In this document: one piece after another, positions 49,199-57,860 of the stretch
Numbering within the stretch: the first letter of the stretch is position 1
Layout of the letters: every line of letters begins with the position of its first letter
Assembly: GCA_027013225.1 (NCBI GenBank)
Contig: JALUXU010000058.1
Span: forward strand, 1 to 64,000
Length of the DNA: 64,000 nt
Reading direction: 5' to 3'
DNA from: Acidihalobacter sp.
Lineage (GTDB): Bacteria; Pseudomonadota; Gammaproteobacteria; DSM-5130; Acidihalobacteraceae
Notes under the pieces: model-generated
What the model saw: the letters and a program-made list of their open reading frames with translations, nothing else
Database searches by the model: none
Told to the model about the DNA's origin: nothing
Made by a program: the position numbers and the translations under genes

Positions 49199-49516
49199 TC
49201 ATGGGGTTTTCCGATAGGCAGCGATGACTACTTCGTGTTGTTCCAGCCCGCCTCCACCCGCGAATGCTTCTTTGGGCATGGGATTGCGGTGCGCGGCCTT
49301 GAAATCTTCGCTCCCGACCCAGTTGCGAAACGCGGCCTCGTTTTCCCAGCGGGTCAAAACCACCCAGGGTGCGCCTTCGCTGCGAGGTTTCAAAATTTCC
49401 ATGCTGACGAATCCCGGTTGTTGTTCGACCTGACCGGCGCGTTGGCGGAATCGCTCTTCGAACTGCTCCGCCCATTCGGGAGCTACGGGTACGCGATTGG
49501 CGACGACATAATACAT
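49199..49516 (-). CDS. ABM-domain monooxygenase, IsdG/HmoA-like
   Basis: This is a 105-residue single-domain antibiotic biosynthesis monooxygenase fold protein. Residues Asn7, Trp66 and His76 fall at the positions of the Asn7/Trp67/His77 catalytic triad of IsdG-type heme-degrading enzymes, with the same 10-residue Trp-to-His spacing (WVGSEDFKAAH). The segment FVSMEILKPRSEGAPWVVLTRWENEAAF also fits that family. It may open heme or another tetrapyrrole; heme-uptake genes are not adjacent. It lies 99 bp upstream of the MurE-like gene on the same strand. Confidence 0.82.
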   Translation of the reverse strand: MYYVVANRVPVAPEWAEQFEERFRQRAGQVEQQPGFVSMEILKPRSEGAPWVVLTRWENEAAFRNWVGSEDFKAAHRNPMPKEAFAGGGGLEQHEVVIAAYRKTP

Positions 49517-49619
49517 GGCATTATCTCCTGTTTGTTTTATTGGCTAAATCCCGTTTTACCCTTGCGCCGGCCAATGGGCGTGTCTCAAGGGTGCGGGCAT
49601 CACGATGAGCTTCAAGTAA

Positions 49620-50822
49620 TCAGTTAGGTGCTTTTACAGGCCGCACATGCGCCGCGCATTCGCGCGCTCGTTCGCGCGCAAGACCCACTTCCCCCGCGTA
49701 GGCGAGCGCCACACCCATCCGGCGGCGTGGGAAAGCCTGCGGCTTGCCGAACAGACGCAGATCGGTTCCGGGGATTGCGAGCGCATCGGCCACACCTTCA
49801 AATGCGATGCCAGTTCCCTCAATACCGCCATAGATGACGGCACTGGCACCGGGCGTCAGCAATTCAGTGGACACGGGCAAACCAAGGATGGCGCGGGCGT
49901 GCAAGGCAAACTCGCTGAGTGGTTGCGTGATCATGGTGACCATGCCGGTATCGTGGGGTCTGGGACTGACTTCGCTGAACCACACTTGATCGTTTCGCAC
50001 GAATAATTCGACCCCAAAAACTCCCCGTCCTCCAAGCGCCTGCGTAATTGCGCGCGCTATTTCGCAGGCTCGCTCGAGTGTTTTGGGCGGCATCGCTTGT
50101 GGTTGCCAACTCTCGACGTAATCACCGCGTTCCTGACGGTGGCCTATCGGCTGACAAATGTGCGTTTCTTCCTTGCCTTCAGGGCCGTTGGTGCGCACTA
50201 CAAGCAAGGTGATCTCGAAATCGAAATCGATCACGGACTCAACGATTACCCGTCCGCTCTCCACCCGTCCGCCAGTTTGGGCATATTCCCAGGCCGCTTC
50301 CAGGTCGGCCAATGCGTTCACCTTGGATTGTCCCTTTCCGGAAGAAGACATCACGGGTTTGACTATGCATGGTATTCCGATCTGCTCGCATATCTGCCGG
50401 AGTTCGTCCAGCGAATCGGCGAAAGCGTAGCGGGAGGTAGGCAGCCCAAGGGTTTCGGCAGCGAGTCGGCGGATGCCTTCGCGATTCATGGTCAACTGCG
50501 CCGCTCTGGCATTGGGAATGACTTCAGCCAGTCCTTCATTTTCAATGCGCATGAGTGCCTGTGTGGCAATGGCTTCGATTTCAGGCACCACCAGATGGGG
50601 GCGTTCGCGAACGATGAGTGCATGCAGGGCGTCGGCATTATTCATGTCGATGACATGGGCGCGATGGGCTACTTGATGCGCAGGCGCATTGGGATAACGG
50701 TCAACAGCGATCACTTCAACGCCCAAGCGCTGCAGTTCGATGGCTACTTCCTTGCCCAGCTCACCGGCGCCCAGCAGCATAACACGAACGGCACTTGTGC
50801 TAAGGGGGGATCCCAATCTCAT
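49620..50822 (-). CDS. purT: Formate-dependent phosphoribosylglycinamide formyltransferase
   Basis: This is an ATP-grasp enzyme of about 400 residues: N-terminal [30 protein letters not shown], the segment [39 protein letters not shown] and [16 protein letters not shown]. It formylates GAR with formate and ATP in purine synthesis, independently of formyl-tetrahydrofolate. Two tandem ATG codons follow AAGGAA; the second (50822) has the better spacing. The leader contains a hairpin described separately. Confidence 0.97.
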   Translation of the reverse strand: MRLGSPLSTSAVRVMLLGAGELGKEVAIELQRLGVEVIAVDRYPNAPAHQVAHRAHVIDMNNADALHALIVRERPHLVVPEIEAIATQALMRIENEGLAEVIPNARAAQLTMNREGIRRLAAETLGLPTSRYAFADSLDELRQICEQIGIPCIVKPVMSSSGKGQSKVNALADLEAAWEYAQTGGRVESGRVIVESVIDFDFEITLLVVRTNGPEGKEETHICQPIGHRQERGDYVESWQPQAMPPKTLERACEIARAITQALGGRGVFGVELFVRNDQVWFSEVSPRPHDTGMVTMITQPLSEFALHARAILGLPVSTELLTPGASAVIYGGIEGTGIAFEGVADALAIPGTDLRLFGKPQAFPRRRMGVALAYAGEVGLARERARECAAHVRPVKAPN

Positions 50823-50856
50823 CATCAAATTCCTTAAGATCTGTCCACAGGCGTCG

Positions 50857-50902
50857 AATAAAAAGCGCCTCGCCTTCTATTTTAGAAGGCGCTGGGATTA
50901 TA
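50857..50902 (-). promoter_or_regulatory. purT promoter -10 with immediately following hairpin and T-run
   Basis: On the minus strand TATAAT (50902-50897) is followed by a perfect 9-bp hairpin (TAGAAGGCG/CGCCTTCTA, 50871-50891, 3-nt loop). The sequence GGCGC and a T-rich run (TTTTTATT, 50864-50857) come next. GCGCC at the base of the stem could pair instead with that GGCGC, placing a stem directly against the T-run. This looks like an attenuator or a 5'-terminal mRNA structure. The -35 is poor (CCGACA at 19 bp). Confidence 0.45.
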
Positions 50903-50927
50903 GATCAGGTGCTTAAGAGTCTGTCGG

Positions 50928-50951
50928 CTTTTGAGTAAACTTTTGAGTAAA
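50928..50951 (+). repeat. Two tandem 12-bp repeats in the purT/sdhC intergenic region
   Basis: CTTTTGAGTAAA is repeated exactly twice head to tail (50928-50939 and 50940-50951). The core TTTTGAGT also occurs inverted as ACTCAAAA at 51002-51009. The repeats overlap the putative sdhC -35 element, so they are candidates for a regulator-binding operator. Confidence 0.7.
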
Positions 50952-50958
50952 ATATAAA
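50931..50958 (+). promoter_or_regulatory. sdhC: Candidate sdhC promoter
   Basis: TTGAGT at 50931-50936 and TATAAA at 50953-50958 are 16 bp apart, inside the 319-bp divergent region between purT and sdhC. Transcription from here would give a leader of about 175 nt. No gene is seen in the remainder of the region. Confidence 0.45.
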
Positions 50959-51141
50959 AAGTATAAGCAAGAGGAAATCATTCGAGGTGCATGCAGCAGC
51001 GACTCAAAATAGCCGTGATTAATTGAGCAATGACAGGGCGCCCGCAAGGCGCATGCCGATGTGGGATATCATCGGAAAAGCGCGTATCGCGTTTTCGTAC
51101 TGCTATACTTTGGAAAATCCTATCTCTGCAAGGATTCGTCG

Positions 51142-51522
51142 ATGGCGACGCCGCAACGCCCCGTTTTTCTCAATCTTTTTAAGATTCGACTTCCCTTGCC
51201 AGGTGTGGTGTCCTTCGCCCATCGAGTTTCCGGCGCCTTGATGTTTTTTGGCATCCCATTCGTGCTGTATCTCTTTGACCTCTCTCTGAGCGGGCCTGAA
51301 GGTTTCGCTCAGGCGCGGTCATGGGCTGGAAGCTTATGGCTAACCCCGGTGATCGTTCTGCTTGCATGGAGTCTTTGCTACCATTTGCTTGCCGGCATAC
51401 GCTATTTGCTCATGGACCTGGATCTCGGCATCGATCGCAAAGCCAGTTATCTCAGTGCCGCCTGGGTGGCTGGGTTGGCGTTGTTGCTGAGCCTCTGGTT
51501 GTTGCTGGAGATCTATCTATGA
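51142..51522 (+). CDS. sdhC: Succinate dehydrogenase cytochrome b556 subunit
   Basis: The ATG at 51142 follows AAGGA by 8 nt and gives 126 residues with three membrane helices. [32 protein letters not shown] contains the quinone-site Ser/Arg region (S-x-x-HR-SG), and [24 protein letters not shown] holds the heme-ligand His. It anchors SdhAB and takes part in ubiquinone reduction. Its stop overlaps sdhD (ATGA). Confidence 0.96.
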   Translation: MATPQRPVFLNLFKIRLPLPGVVSFAHRVSGALMFFGIPFVLYLFDLSLSGPEGFAQARSWAGSLWLTPVIVLLAWSLCYHLLAGIRYLLMDLDLGIDRKASYLSAAWVAGLALLLSLWLLLEIYL

Positions 51523-51860
51523 GCGCCGGATTGAGTGGCTTGAGGGCATGGTTGGCGCAGCGGCTGAGCGCGGTTTATCTTGGCCTCTACTTTATTTTTG
51601 CGGTGTTGGCCATCGCTGTTCATCCTCATCTGAGTTACGAGGAGTGGCGAAGCTGGTTGGCCAACCCCTGGGTGTTGCTGGCGACCGGCATCTTCATGGT
51701 GGCTTTGCTGATGCATGCCTGGATCGGCGTGCGGGATATTCTGCTCGATTATGTGCACCCGCTCTGGCTTCGTGTCTCAGCCTATGGGTTGGTGGTCATG
51801 TTTCTTCTTGCGTGCGGCCTGTGGGCGGCCAAAATTCTTCTTCAGGCGAGCGGCTTATGA
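51519..51860 (+). CDS. sdhD: Succinate dehydrogenase hydrophobic membrane anchor subunit
   Basis: The start at [25 protein letters not shown] (51519) gives 113 residues with three helices; the track ORF extends upstream in the sdhC region without support. QRLSAVYL and [23 protein letters not shown] are typical of SdhD, with the heme His in HAWIG and the quinone-site Asp-Tyr in LLDYVH. It overlaps sdhC and sdhA by 4 bp each. Confidence 0.95.
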   Translation: MSAGLSGLRAWLAQRLSAVYLGLYFIFAVLAIAVHPHLSYEEWRSWLANPWVLLATGIFMVALLMHAWIGVRDILLDYVHPLWLRVSAYGLVVMFLLACGLWAAKILLQASGL

Positions 51861-53620
51861 AATTGCAACGCAGACGCTTTGACGCATTGATCATTGGCGC
51901 TGGCGGTGCCGGGCTGCGAGCTGCGCTACAGCTTACCCGGGCCGAGACCAAAGCGGCGGTCGTTTCCAAGGTGTTCCCGACCCGTTCTCATACCGTGGCT
52001 GCCCAGGGTGGAGTCAACGCCGCCCTGGCCAATGTCGTCGAGGACAGTTGGCTCTGGCATATGTTCGATACCGTCAAGGGAAGCGATTATCTCGGAGATC
52101 AAGATGCCATCGAGTATATGTGCCGCGCCGCCCCGCAAGCGGTTTATGAACTCGACCACTTCGGCGTGCCCTTCTCGCGTCTGGAAGACGGCGCCATCTA
52201 CCAGCGAGCGTTCGGCGGTCAGAGTCGCCGCTTCGGCGCCGAACAGGCGGTGCGCACTTGCGCGGCGGCTGATCGTACCGGCCACGCCATTCTTCATAGT
52301 CTTTATCAGCAGAACATACGCGCCAAAACGCATTTCTTCGATGAGTATTTCGTCGTCGATCTGATCCGGGACGCAGAAGGCGCGATTCTCGGCGCACTGG
52401 CTTTTTCCATAGAAACTGGCGAGCCGATTCTGATCGAATCCAAGGCGACCTTGCTGGCCACAGGCGGGGTCGGGCAGGTGTACCGCACCAACACCAATGC
52501 GCTCATCAACACCGGTGATGGCCTGGCTATGGCGCTGCGTGCGGGCGTGCCGCTGCAAGACATGGAGTTCGTTCAATTCCACCCCACGGGCATCGCCGGC
52601 CGCGGCATGCTCATCACCGAAGGCGCTCGAGGCGAAGGCGGCTATCTCGTCAACAGCGAAGGAGAGCGCTTCATGGAGCGCTACGCCCCGCATGTCAAAG
52701 ATCTGGCCTCGCGCGACGTAGTCAGCCGGGCGATTTATACCGAAGTCAAGGAGGGACGGGGTTGCGGGCCGAACAAGGATTATGTGTTGCTCAAGTTGGA
52801 TCATCTGGGCGCCGAGGTCATCAAGAGCCGGTTGCCTGGTATCCGTGAGCTCAGCATGACGTTCATGCACGTCGATCCGATCGAACAACCGATTCCGGTT
52901 TATCCGACGGCCCACTACATGATGGGAGGCATTCCAACCAACCGCCATGGCCAGGTGGTCGCGCCGCTGCGTGAGACTCCCGAAGAACCAGTTCCGGGGC
53001 TTTATGCAGCGGGCGAATGCGCGTGCGTGTCCGTACATGGGGCCAACCGGCTCGGCGGAAATTCATTGCTCGACATACTCGTCTTTGGGCGGGCCGCCGC
53101 CAATCATATGATCGGATTTCTTGGCGAACACCCTCACCACCGCCCTATGGATGAAGCGGCGGTGGATGCGGCGATGGCGCGCCTTGCGCGTTGGGATGAT
53201 AAAGGCGATGGCGAGCGGCCGGAGGCGTTGCGGACCGAATTGAAGAAGATCATGGAAGACCACGTGGGCGTGTTCCGCGAACGCGAACGTCTGGCCGAAG
53301 GCGTGGACAAGGTGCGCGAAATCGCGCAACGCATGCGGCATTCCACACTGCGCGATCACAGCAGAATATTCAATACGGCGCGTGTGGAAGCCATGGAAAC
53401 GGAAAATATGATCGATTGCGCCCTGGCTACTTCCTTGTCCGCCCTGAAGCGCGAAGAGAGTCGCGGCGCGCATTCGCGAGTGGATTATCCCCAGCGCGAT
53501 GATGAGCGCTGGATGAAACATAGCCTCTATTTTCTGGCGACGGATTCGATGGACTACAAGCCCGTGCGTACCCGCCCGCTGACGGTCGAGCCTTTTCCTC
53601 CCAAAGAGAGGGTGTACTGA
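51857..53620 (+). CDS. sdhA: Succinate dehydrogenase flavoprotein subunit
   Basis: The start at [26 protein letters not shown] (51857) gives 587 residues. The FAD-binding [11 protein letters not shown] and the covalent FAD site with His in [14 protein letters not shown] are present. Substrate residues occur in [15 protein letters not shown], and [26 protein letters not shown] follows. It oxidises succinate to fumarate in the TCA cycle and respiratory chain. The flavinylation factor SdhE is encoded in the same operon. Confidence 0.98.
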   Translation: MKLQRRRFDALIIGAGGAGLRAALQLTRAETKAAVVSKVFPTRSHTVAAQGGVNAALANVVEDSWLWHMFDTVKGSDYLGDQDAIEYMCRAAPQAVYELDHFGVPFSRLEDGAIYQRAFGGQSRRFGAEQAVRTCAAADRTGHAILHSLYQQNIRAKTHFFDEYFVVDLIRDAEGAILGALAFSIETGEPILIESKATLLATGGVGQVYRTNTNALINTGDGLAMALRAGVPLQDMEFVQFHPTGIAGRGMLITEGARGEGGYLVNSEGERFMERYAPHVKDLASRDVVSRAIYTEVKEGRGCGPNKDYVLLKLDHLGAEVIKSRLPGIRELSMTFMHVDPIEQPIPVYPTAHYMMGGIPTNRHGQVVAPLRETPEEPVPGLYAAGECACVSVHGANRLGGNSLLDILVFGRAAANHMIGFLGEHPHHRPMDEAAVDAAMARLARWDDKGDGERPEALRTELKKIMEDHVGVFRERERLAEGVDKVREIAQRMRHSTLRDHSRIFNTARVEAMETENMIDCALATSLSALKREESRGAHSRVDYPQRDDERWMKHSLYFLATDSMDYKPVRTRPLTVEPFPPKERVY

Positions 53621-54321
53621 TGCGATTCTCCATTTATCGCTACGCTTCCGAAAGCGATGGCAAACCGGGCATGCAGGACTTTGATCTGTCCGATGAGGAC
53701 ATCGAGCCGGGCATGATGTTGTTGGGTGCGTTGCTCAAGCTTAAAGAACAGGATCCCACTCTCAGTTTCCGCCGTTCCTGCCAAGAGGGGGTGTGCGGTT
53801 CCGATGCCATGAATATCAATGGTCGCAATGGCCTGGCTTGCATCACGCCACTCAAGTCGCTCAAGGAGCCGGTGGAGCTGCGCCCCTTGCCTGGCATGCC
53901 GGTAATCCGGGATCTTGTGGTGGACATGGAAAATTTTTACCGCCAGTATCGCGCCGCCGAACCCTGGCTGCAGCTTGATGAGCCGGAGCCTGAGGTCGAA
54001 ATCAAGCAGTCACCGCAGCAACGTGCTCAACTGGACGGTTTGTACGAATGCATACTCTGCGGATGTTGCTCGGCAGCTTGCCCTTCATACTGGTGGAATC
54101 CAGAGCGTTTTTTAGGTCCGGCGGCCCTATTGCAGTCCGCGCGCTTCGTGCTGGACAGTCGTGATCAGGCTACGGAAAAAAGGCTTGGACAGCTCGACGA
54201 CGCCTACAAGCTGTTTCGTTGCCATAGCATCATGAACTGCGTACAGGTCTGTCCCAAGGGACTCAATCCGACGCGGGCGATCGCCAAGATCAAGCACGCC
54301 ATGCTGAAAAAGGATTTTTGA
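53620..54321 (+). CDS. sdhB: Succinate dehydrogenase iron-sulfur subunit
   Basis: The 233-residue protein carries the 2Fe-2S ligands in SCQEGVCGSDAMNINGRNGLACIT. The 4Fe-4S and 3Fe-4S ligands are in ECILCGCCSAACPSYWWN and CHSIMNCVQVCPKGLNP. It relays electrons from SdhA to the quinone site. Its ATG overlaps the sdhA stop by one base (TGATG). Confidence 0.98.
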   Translation: MRFSIYRYASESDGKPGMQDFDLSDEDIEPGMMLLGALLKLKEQDPTLSFRRSCQEGVCGSDAMNINGRNGLACITPLKSLKEPVELRPLPGMPVIRDLVVDMENFYRQYRAAEPWLQLDEPEPEVEIKQSPQQRAQLDGLYECILCGCCSAACPSYWWNPERFLGPAALLQSARFVLDSRDQATEKRLGQLDDAYKLFRCHSIMNCVQVCPKGLNPTRAIAKIKHAMLKKDF

Positions 54322-54327
54322 ATACCC

Positions 54328-54576
54328 ATGGCCGAGGCGGATCGGATACGGTGGCGCTGCCGGCGCGGAATGCGTGAGCTCGACGAGCTCTTGCTTAATT
54401 TTTTCGAGCGAGAATATCATCGCTCGACGGACTCCGAGCAACTGGCCTTCGTGCGGCTGCTGGAGTATTCTGATCAGGCCATGCTAGAAATATTGATGCA
54501 AAGGATGGTGCCCACAGAACCGGATATCGCCCATGTCGCCGCAAAGATTCGCAGAGCCATTGTACCTTCAGCCTAG
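54328..54576 (+). CDS. sdhE: FAD assembly factor SdhE
   Basis: The 82-residue helical protein has the SdhE/Sdh5 motif RRGMRELDELLLNFFEREY, where RGxxE is needed for covalent attachment of FAD to SdhA. Further segments are FVRLLEYSDQAMLEILMQR. It follows sdhB by 6 bp and overlaps the next gene by 44 bp. Confidence 0.95.
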   Translation: MAEADRIRWRCRRGMRELDELLLNFFEREYHRSTDSEQLAFVRLLEYSDQAMLEILMQRMVPTEPDIAHVAAKIRRAIVPSA

Positions 54577-55000
54577 GCCATCGCTGCTGTTGGCTGGCCT
54601 TTTCATTTTGAGTTATGCCACTGCCGCGGTGGCGCTGGCATACATCGACATGAGTCCCGCGGTTCGGGTTCTGCTGGGATTGATGTTGGCCGTCAGCCTG
54701 TATAGGAATTTACGCGTTTACGTGTTGCTTAACTCGCCCCGCAGCCTGCTCAAACTGGTTTGGGATGCTTCGGGAAAATGGCGTGCATGGGATGGTTTCG
54801 GGCGGGAACACGAGGCTACGCTGATACCCGATTATTTTGTGCATCCGAATCTCGTGATTTTCAGTTTGAAGCTCGAGGGGCTTGGGCGCCGCGCCGTCCT
54901 TCTGCTGCCGGATTCGCTCGATAGCGAAGTTTTAAGACGTCTGCGCGTTCGGCTGCGGGCCGCGAAGAAAAACCAGGAAAACGACGACGATGAGCTCTGA
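54533..55000 (+). CDS. YgfX (CptA)-like membrane protein
   Basis: The product has 155 residues with two N-terminal membrane helices (PSLLLAGLFILSYATAAVALAYIDMSPAVRVLLGLMLAVSL) and a soluble C-terminal part containing KLVWDASGKWRAWDGFGREHEATLIPDYFVHPNLVIFSL. This topology and its overlap with sdhE match E. coli ygfX (cptA), which has been described as a toxin-like partner of sdhE (cptB). Sequence identity in the family is low, so the call rests mainly on position and topology. Confidence 0.78.
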   Translation: MSPQRFAEPLYLQPRPSLLLAGLFILSYATAAVALAYIDMSPAVRVLLGLMLAVSLYRNLRVYVLLNSPRSLLKLVWDASGKWRAWDGFGREHEATLIPDYFVHPNLVIFSLKLEGLGRRAVLLLPDSLDSEVLRRLRVRLRAAKKNQENDDDEL

Positions 55001-55421
55001 TTATTCGTCTACCCACAAGCTCTTGGAGGGCACTCAGGGCGCGCTTCAGCAATTACTTCACCCCGACCCGGCGCATATATACACCGAGGAAGAACTCGAC
55101 GCAATCGAGCAGGTCGATCCTGCGCTGGCGTTGCGGCTCGATCGCGCCCAGACCCAGGCGGCCAGAAGCCAGGAAAAAGCGGTGGCCGGCGGCCCCATCG
55201 ATCTTGACGAAGTGCGCGCCGCTATCGAGGAGTCGCGCCGCATCCTGCAGCAAGACGGCGGCGATATCGAATTCGTCGCTTTGGAAGGGCGAGTGGTCAA
55301 AGTCCGTTTCAAGGGCGCCTGCGTGGGTTGTCCGCGATCAGCGCTCGATCTCAAGTCCGTAGTGGAACGGATGGTGAGAAGCAGGGCGCCCGGAGTAGCC
55401 GAGGTCGCCAATGTGTTTTGA
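54990..55421 (+). CDS. NifU C-terminal-domain protein with N-terminal extension
   Basis: The 143-residue product ends in a NifU-like domain (IDLDEVRAAIEESRRILQQDGGDIEFVALEGRVVKVRFKGACVGCPRSALDLKSVVERM) with C111-V-G-C114 for a bridging Fe-S cluster. The first 65 residues (YTEEELDAIEQVDPALALRLDRAQ) have no recognised domain. Its 11-bp overlap with the ygfX-like gene puts it in the sdh operon. A role in delivering Fe-S clusters, perhaps to SdhB, is a reasonable inference but unproven. Confidence 0.85.
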   Translation: MSSDYSSTHKLLEGTQGALQQLLHPDPAHIYTEEELDAIEQVDPALALRLDRAQTQAARSQEKAVAGGPIDLDEVRAAIEESRRILQQDGGDIEFVALEGRVVKVRFKGACVGCPRSALDLKSVVERMVRSRAPGVAEVANVF

Positions 55422-55528
55422 CGACTGATCGATACGCTTGTCAGCCAATCTCATCTGTATGTCGGCCTGCCGTCCCAAGTATATTGGGATAGCGGGAAGC
55501 GTCGCCTTGTGTGGTCGATAGATGCGAT

Positions 55529-55557
55529 TTGCTTGTCAGCCGTCATGCGATTACAAT
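55529..55557 (+). promoter_or_regulatory. rpsF: Candidate rpsF promoter
   Basis: TTGCTT at 55529-55534 and TACAAT at 55552-55557 are 17 bp apart. The resulting leader of about 85 nt contains a small GC-rich stem (GCGG/CCGC near 55576-55589) and ends in GAAAGGAG. Autoregulatory S6:S18 leader structures are known upstream of rpsF in many bacteria; I could not confirm that motif here. Confidence 0.45.
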
Positions 55558-55647
55558 GCACCCCCTTTTTACGAGGCGGCCTACGCCGCTTTCTCCTTGC
55601 TCTACGTCTTTAATGGCGGGGGCTTACTATCCGAAAGGAGTATTTTG

Positions 55648-56043
55648 ATGCGTCATTACGAAGTGGTGTTTCTGGTCCACCCTGACCAGAGTGAACAAGT
55701 TCCTGCAATGATCGAGCGTTATCGGAGCATGATCGAGAAAGATGGGGGCGCTATCCATCGTCTGGAGGACTGGGGGCGACGCCAGCTGGCTTATCCCATC
55801 AATAAGGTGCACAAGGCGCATTATGTGCTAATGAATATCGAGTGCGGCGAGAGTGCGCTGGAAGAGCTGGAAACGGCTTTTCGCTTCAACGACGCCGTGA
55901 TTCGCAATTTGATCATGCGCATGCAGAAAGCCGAAACCGAGCCGTCGCCGCTCATAAAGCCCAAGGATGAGGCGGATGTCGCGCCTGCCTCCGGCGACGA
56001 GGAGGTTGCCGTTACAGGTTCCGATTCATCCGAAGAAGAATAA
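55648..56043 (+). CDS. rpsF: 30S ribosomal protein S6
   Basis: The ATG at 55648 follows GAAAGGAG and gives 131 residues. [29 protein letters not shown] and [28 protein letters not shown] are typical S6. As in many gammaproteobacteria there is an acidic C-terminal tail (ending GSDSSEEE), the part glutamylated by RimK in E. coli. S6 binds S18 on the small-subunit platform. Confidence 0.98.
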   Translation: MRHYEVVFLVHPDQSEQVPAMIERYRSMIEKDGGAIHRLEDWGRRQLAYPINKVHKAHYVLMNIECGESALEELETAFRFNDAVIRNLIMRMQKAETEPSPLIKPKDEADVAPASGDEEVAVTGSDSSEEE

Positions 56044-56071
56044 GTCTCAAGTTCATTGCGGAGGTAAGATC

Positions 56072-56296
56072 ATGTCACGTTTTTTCCGTCGTCGCCGTTA
56101 TTGCCGTTTTACAGCCGAGGGTGTCGAGCAGATCGATTACAAGGATCTTGCCACTCTGAAGGCCTACATCACCGAAACCGGCAAGATTGTGCCGAGTCGA
56201 GTCACCGGGACCAGCGCCCGTTATCAGCGACAACTCGCGCGAGCGGTCAAGCGCGCCCGTTTTTTAGCATTGCTGCCTTATACCGACCAGCATTGA
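56072..56296 (+). CDS. rpsR: 30S ribosomal protein S18
   Basis: The start at [14 protein letters not shown] (56072) follows GGAGGT and gives 74 residues. [50 protein letters not shown] is the S18 core. It lies 28 bp after rpsF, the usual pairing with its S6 partner. Confidence 0.98.
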   Translation: MSRFFRRRRYCRFTAEGVEQIDYKDLATLKAYITETGKIVPSRVTGTSARYQRQLARAVKRARFLALLPYTDQH

Positions 56297-56360
56297 ATCA
56301 TCCTGGCCATGCCTTTTGGGCGACGGCTTGATGATTCGATGCCCTGATTCGGCAACCTTG

Positions 56361-57281
56361 ATGCGCAGGATTCTCGAGTTCATCATGGCGGGACGGCCGC
56401 AGGCCGTCGGCGCCATCCTGATTTTGACGCTGCTCGGCGCGTTTATTCCGTTTTTCTGGTTGTTGAGTGGCGCGATCATAGCTTTGATCACTTTGCGCAT
56501 GGGGTTTATGCAGGTTCTATGGGTCATAAGCTGGAGCGCGGTTCTGCTCAGCATTGTTTCGCTCGGCTTGTTCGGCACTAGCAGTCGCCTGGGATTGGTG
56601 GGCACATTTGCGGCTAGCGCCGGGTTTGGTTTGGCACAGTGGCTGCCGGTAGCCGTTTTTGCCTGGCCACTGCGTCGCTGGGCCTCATGGTCATTCGTCA
56701 TGCAGGCGATCGGGGTCGCTGGCATGGTGGCTGTTTTGCTGGTACAGGTTTTCAATCCGGATATGACGGCGGTATGGCAGAGGTTCCTTGACGAAGCCTT
56801 GGGCGGATCGATGCAGCGTTTCGGCATGGATGCGGCGCAGGCGAGGATCGCCATCGATAGCATCGCCCCCTATTTTACCGGTATTCTGGCCACCTTGATT
56901 GCCACCGGTATCAGCTTCAGTTTGATACTCGGACGTTACTGGCAGTCCGTGTTGTACAATCCCGGCGGTTTCGCCGAGGAATTTACCCGCTGGAAGGCGA
57001 GTTCCGCGTTTTCTGGCCTGATGCTTGCGCTCAGCGTGGCCGCTATCGTGCTGCATCAGTCTCTGCTGATGCAGATGATGCTGGTGGGATTGGTGCCGTT
57101 TTTCTTTCAATCGCTTGGCTTGGCGCATGCCTTGGTCAAGTTGTACAACATGAGCACGGGTTGGCTGGTCGGTTTGTATGTGCTCCTGGTTTTCATGACG
57201 CTGCAGATGGCGGCCTTGCTGACGGCAATAGGTCTCGTGGATGGCTTCATGGATATCAGGCGCCGCTTGGCGAAGCGCTGA
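56361..57281 (+). CDS. DUF2232 (YybS-like) membrane protein
   Basis: The product is about 306 residues if it begins at MRRILEFIMAGRPQA (56361); ATGs at 56316 and 56331 are possible. Around eight membrane helices are visible, with the conserved segment ILGRYWQSVLYNPGGFAEEFTRWKAS and a final LAHALVKLYNMSTGWLVGLYVLLVF. DUF2232 genes sit between rpsR and rplI in other gammaproteobacteria too. No function is established. Confidence 0.85.
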   Translation: MRRILEFIMAGRPQAVGAILILTLLGAFIPFFWLLSGAIIALITLRMGFMQVLWVISWSAVLLSIVSLGLFGTSSRLGLVGTFAASAGFGLAQWLPVAVFAWPLRRWASWSFVMQAIGVAGMVAVLLVQVFNPDMTAVWQRFLDEALGGSMQRFGMDAAQARIAIDSIAPYFTGILATLIATGISFSLILGRYWQSVLYNPGGFAEEFTRWKASSAFSGLMLALSVAAIVLHQSLLMQMMLVGLVPFFFQSLGLAHALVKLYNMSTGWLVGLYVLLVFMTLQMAALLTAIGLVDGFMDIRRRLAKR

Positions 57282-57328
57282 AAGTAGGTTTCAGCGCTTT
57301 TTATCTTTAGATCGCAAGGGTTGGAACA

Positions 57329-57781
57329 ATGGAAGTCATTTTGCTGGAAAAGGTAGATAATCTTGGTAATCTGGGCGATAAGGTGCAGGTGAAATCGGGT
57401 TATGCTCGCAATTACCTGATTCCGCAGGGCAAGGCGAAATACGCCACGCCCGCCAATATCGCTGAATTCGAAGCGCGTCGCGCCGAACTGGAAAAAGCGG
57501 CTGTGGAGGCTCTGGAGGCAGCAAAGGCCCGTGCGGCCAGCCTCGAGGGGATGGAAATCGTCATAACGGCCATGGCGGGCAACGAGGGCAAGCTGTTCGG
57601 GTCGATCGGCACGCAGGATATCGCCGATGCCGTGACCGCCGCCGGCGTTCCGGTGGAGCGGCGCGAAGTCAGGCTGCCGGAAGGCGCCCTGAGGATGGCC
57701 GGGGAATACGACATCGAGCTGCACTTGCAACCCGATATCGACACTGTCATCAAGTTGGTGATCAAGCCGGAAAATGCTTGA
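57329..57781 (+). CDS. rplI: 50S ribosomal protein L9
   Basis: The 150-residue product has the N-terminal RNA-binding domain [40 protein letters not shown], a long connecting helix and the C-terminal domain [34 protein letters not shown]9 reaches out from the large subunit near L1. It is followed after 79 bp by dnaB, the usual gammaproteobacterial order. Confidence 0.98.
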   Translation: MEVILLEKVDNLGNLGDKVQVKSGYARNYLIPQGKAKYATPANIAEFEARRAELEKAAVEALEAAKARAASLEGMEIVITAMAGNEGKLFGSIGTQDIADAVTAAGVPVERREVRLPEGALRMAGEYDIELHLQPDIDTVIKLVIKPENA

Positions 57782-57860
57782 GGCGCGCCTCGAGAAAATG
57801 ACTCGTCGGAATGATTGTCGCGATACGCTTGGTGTCCCGTCACCATAACGGATCGCAGGC

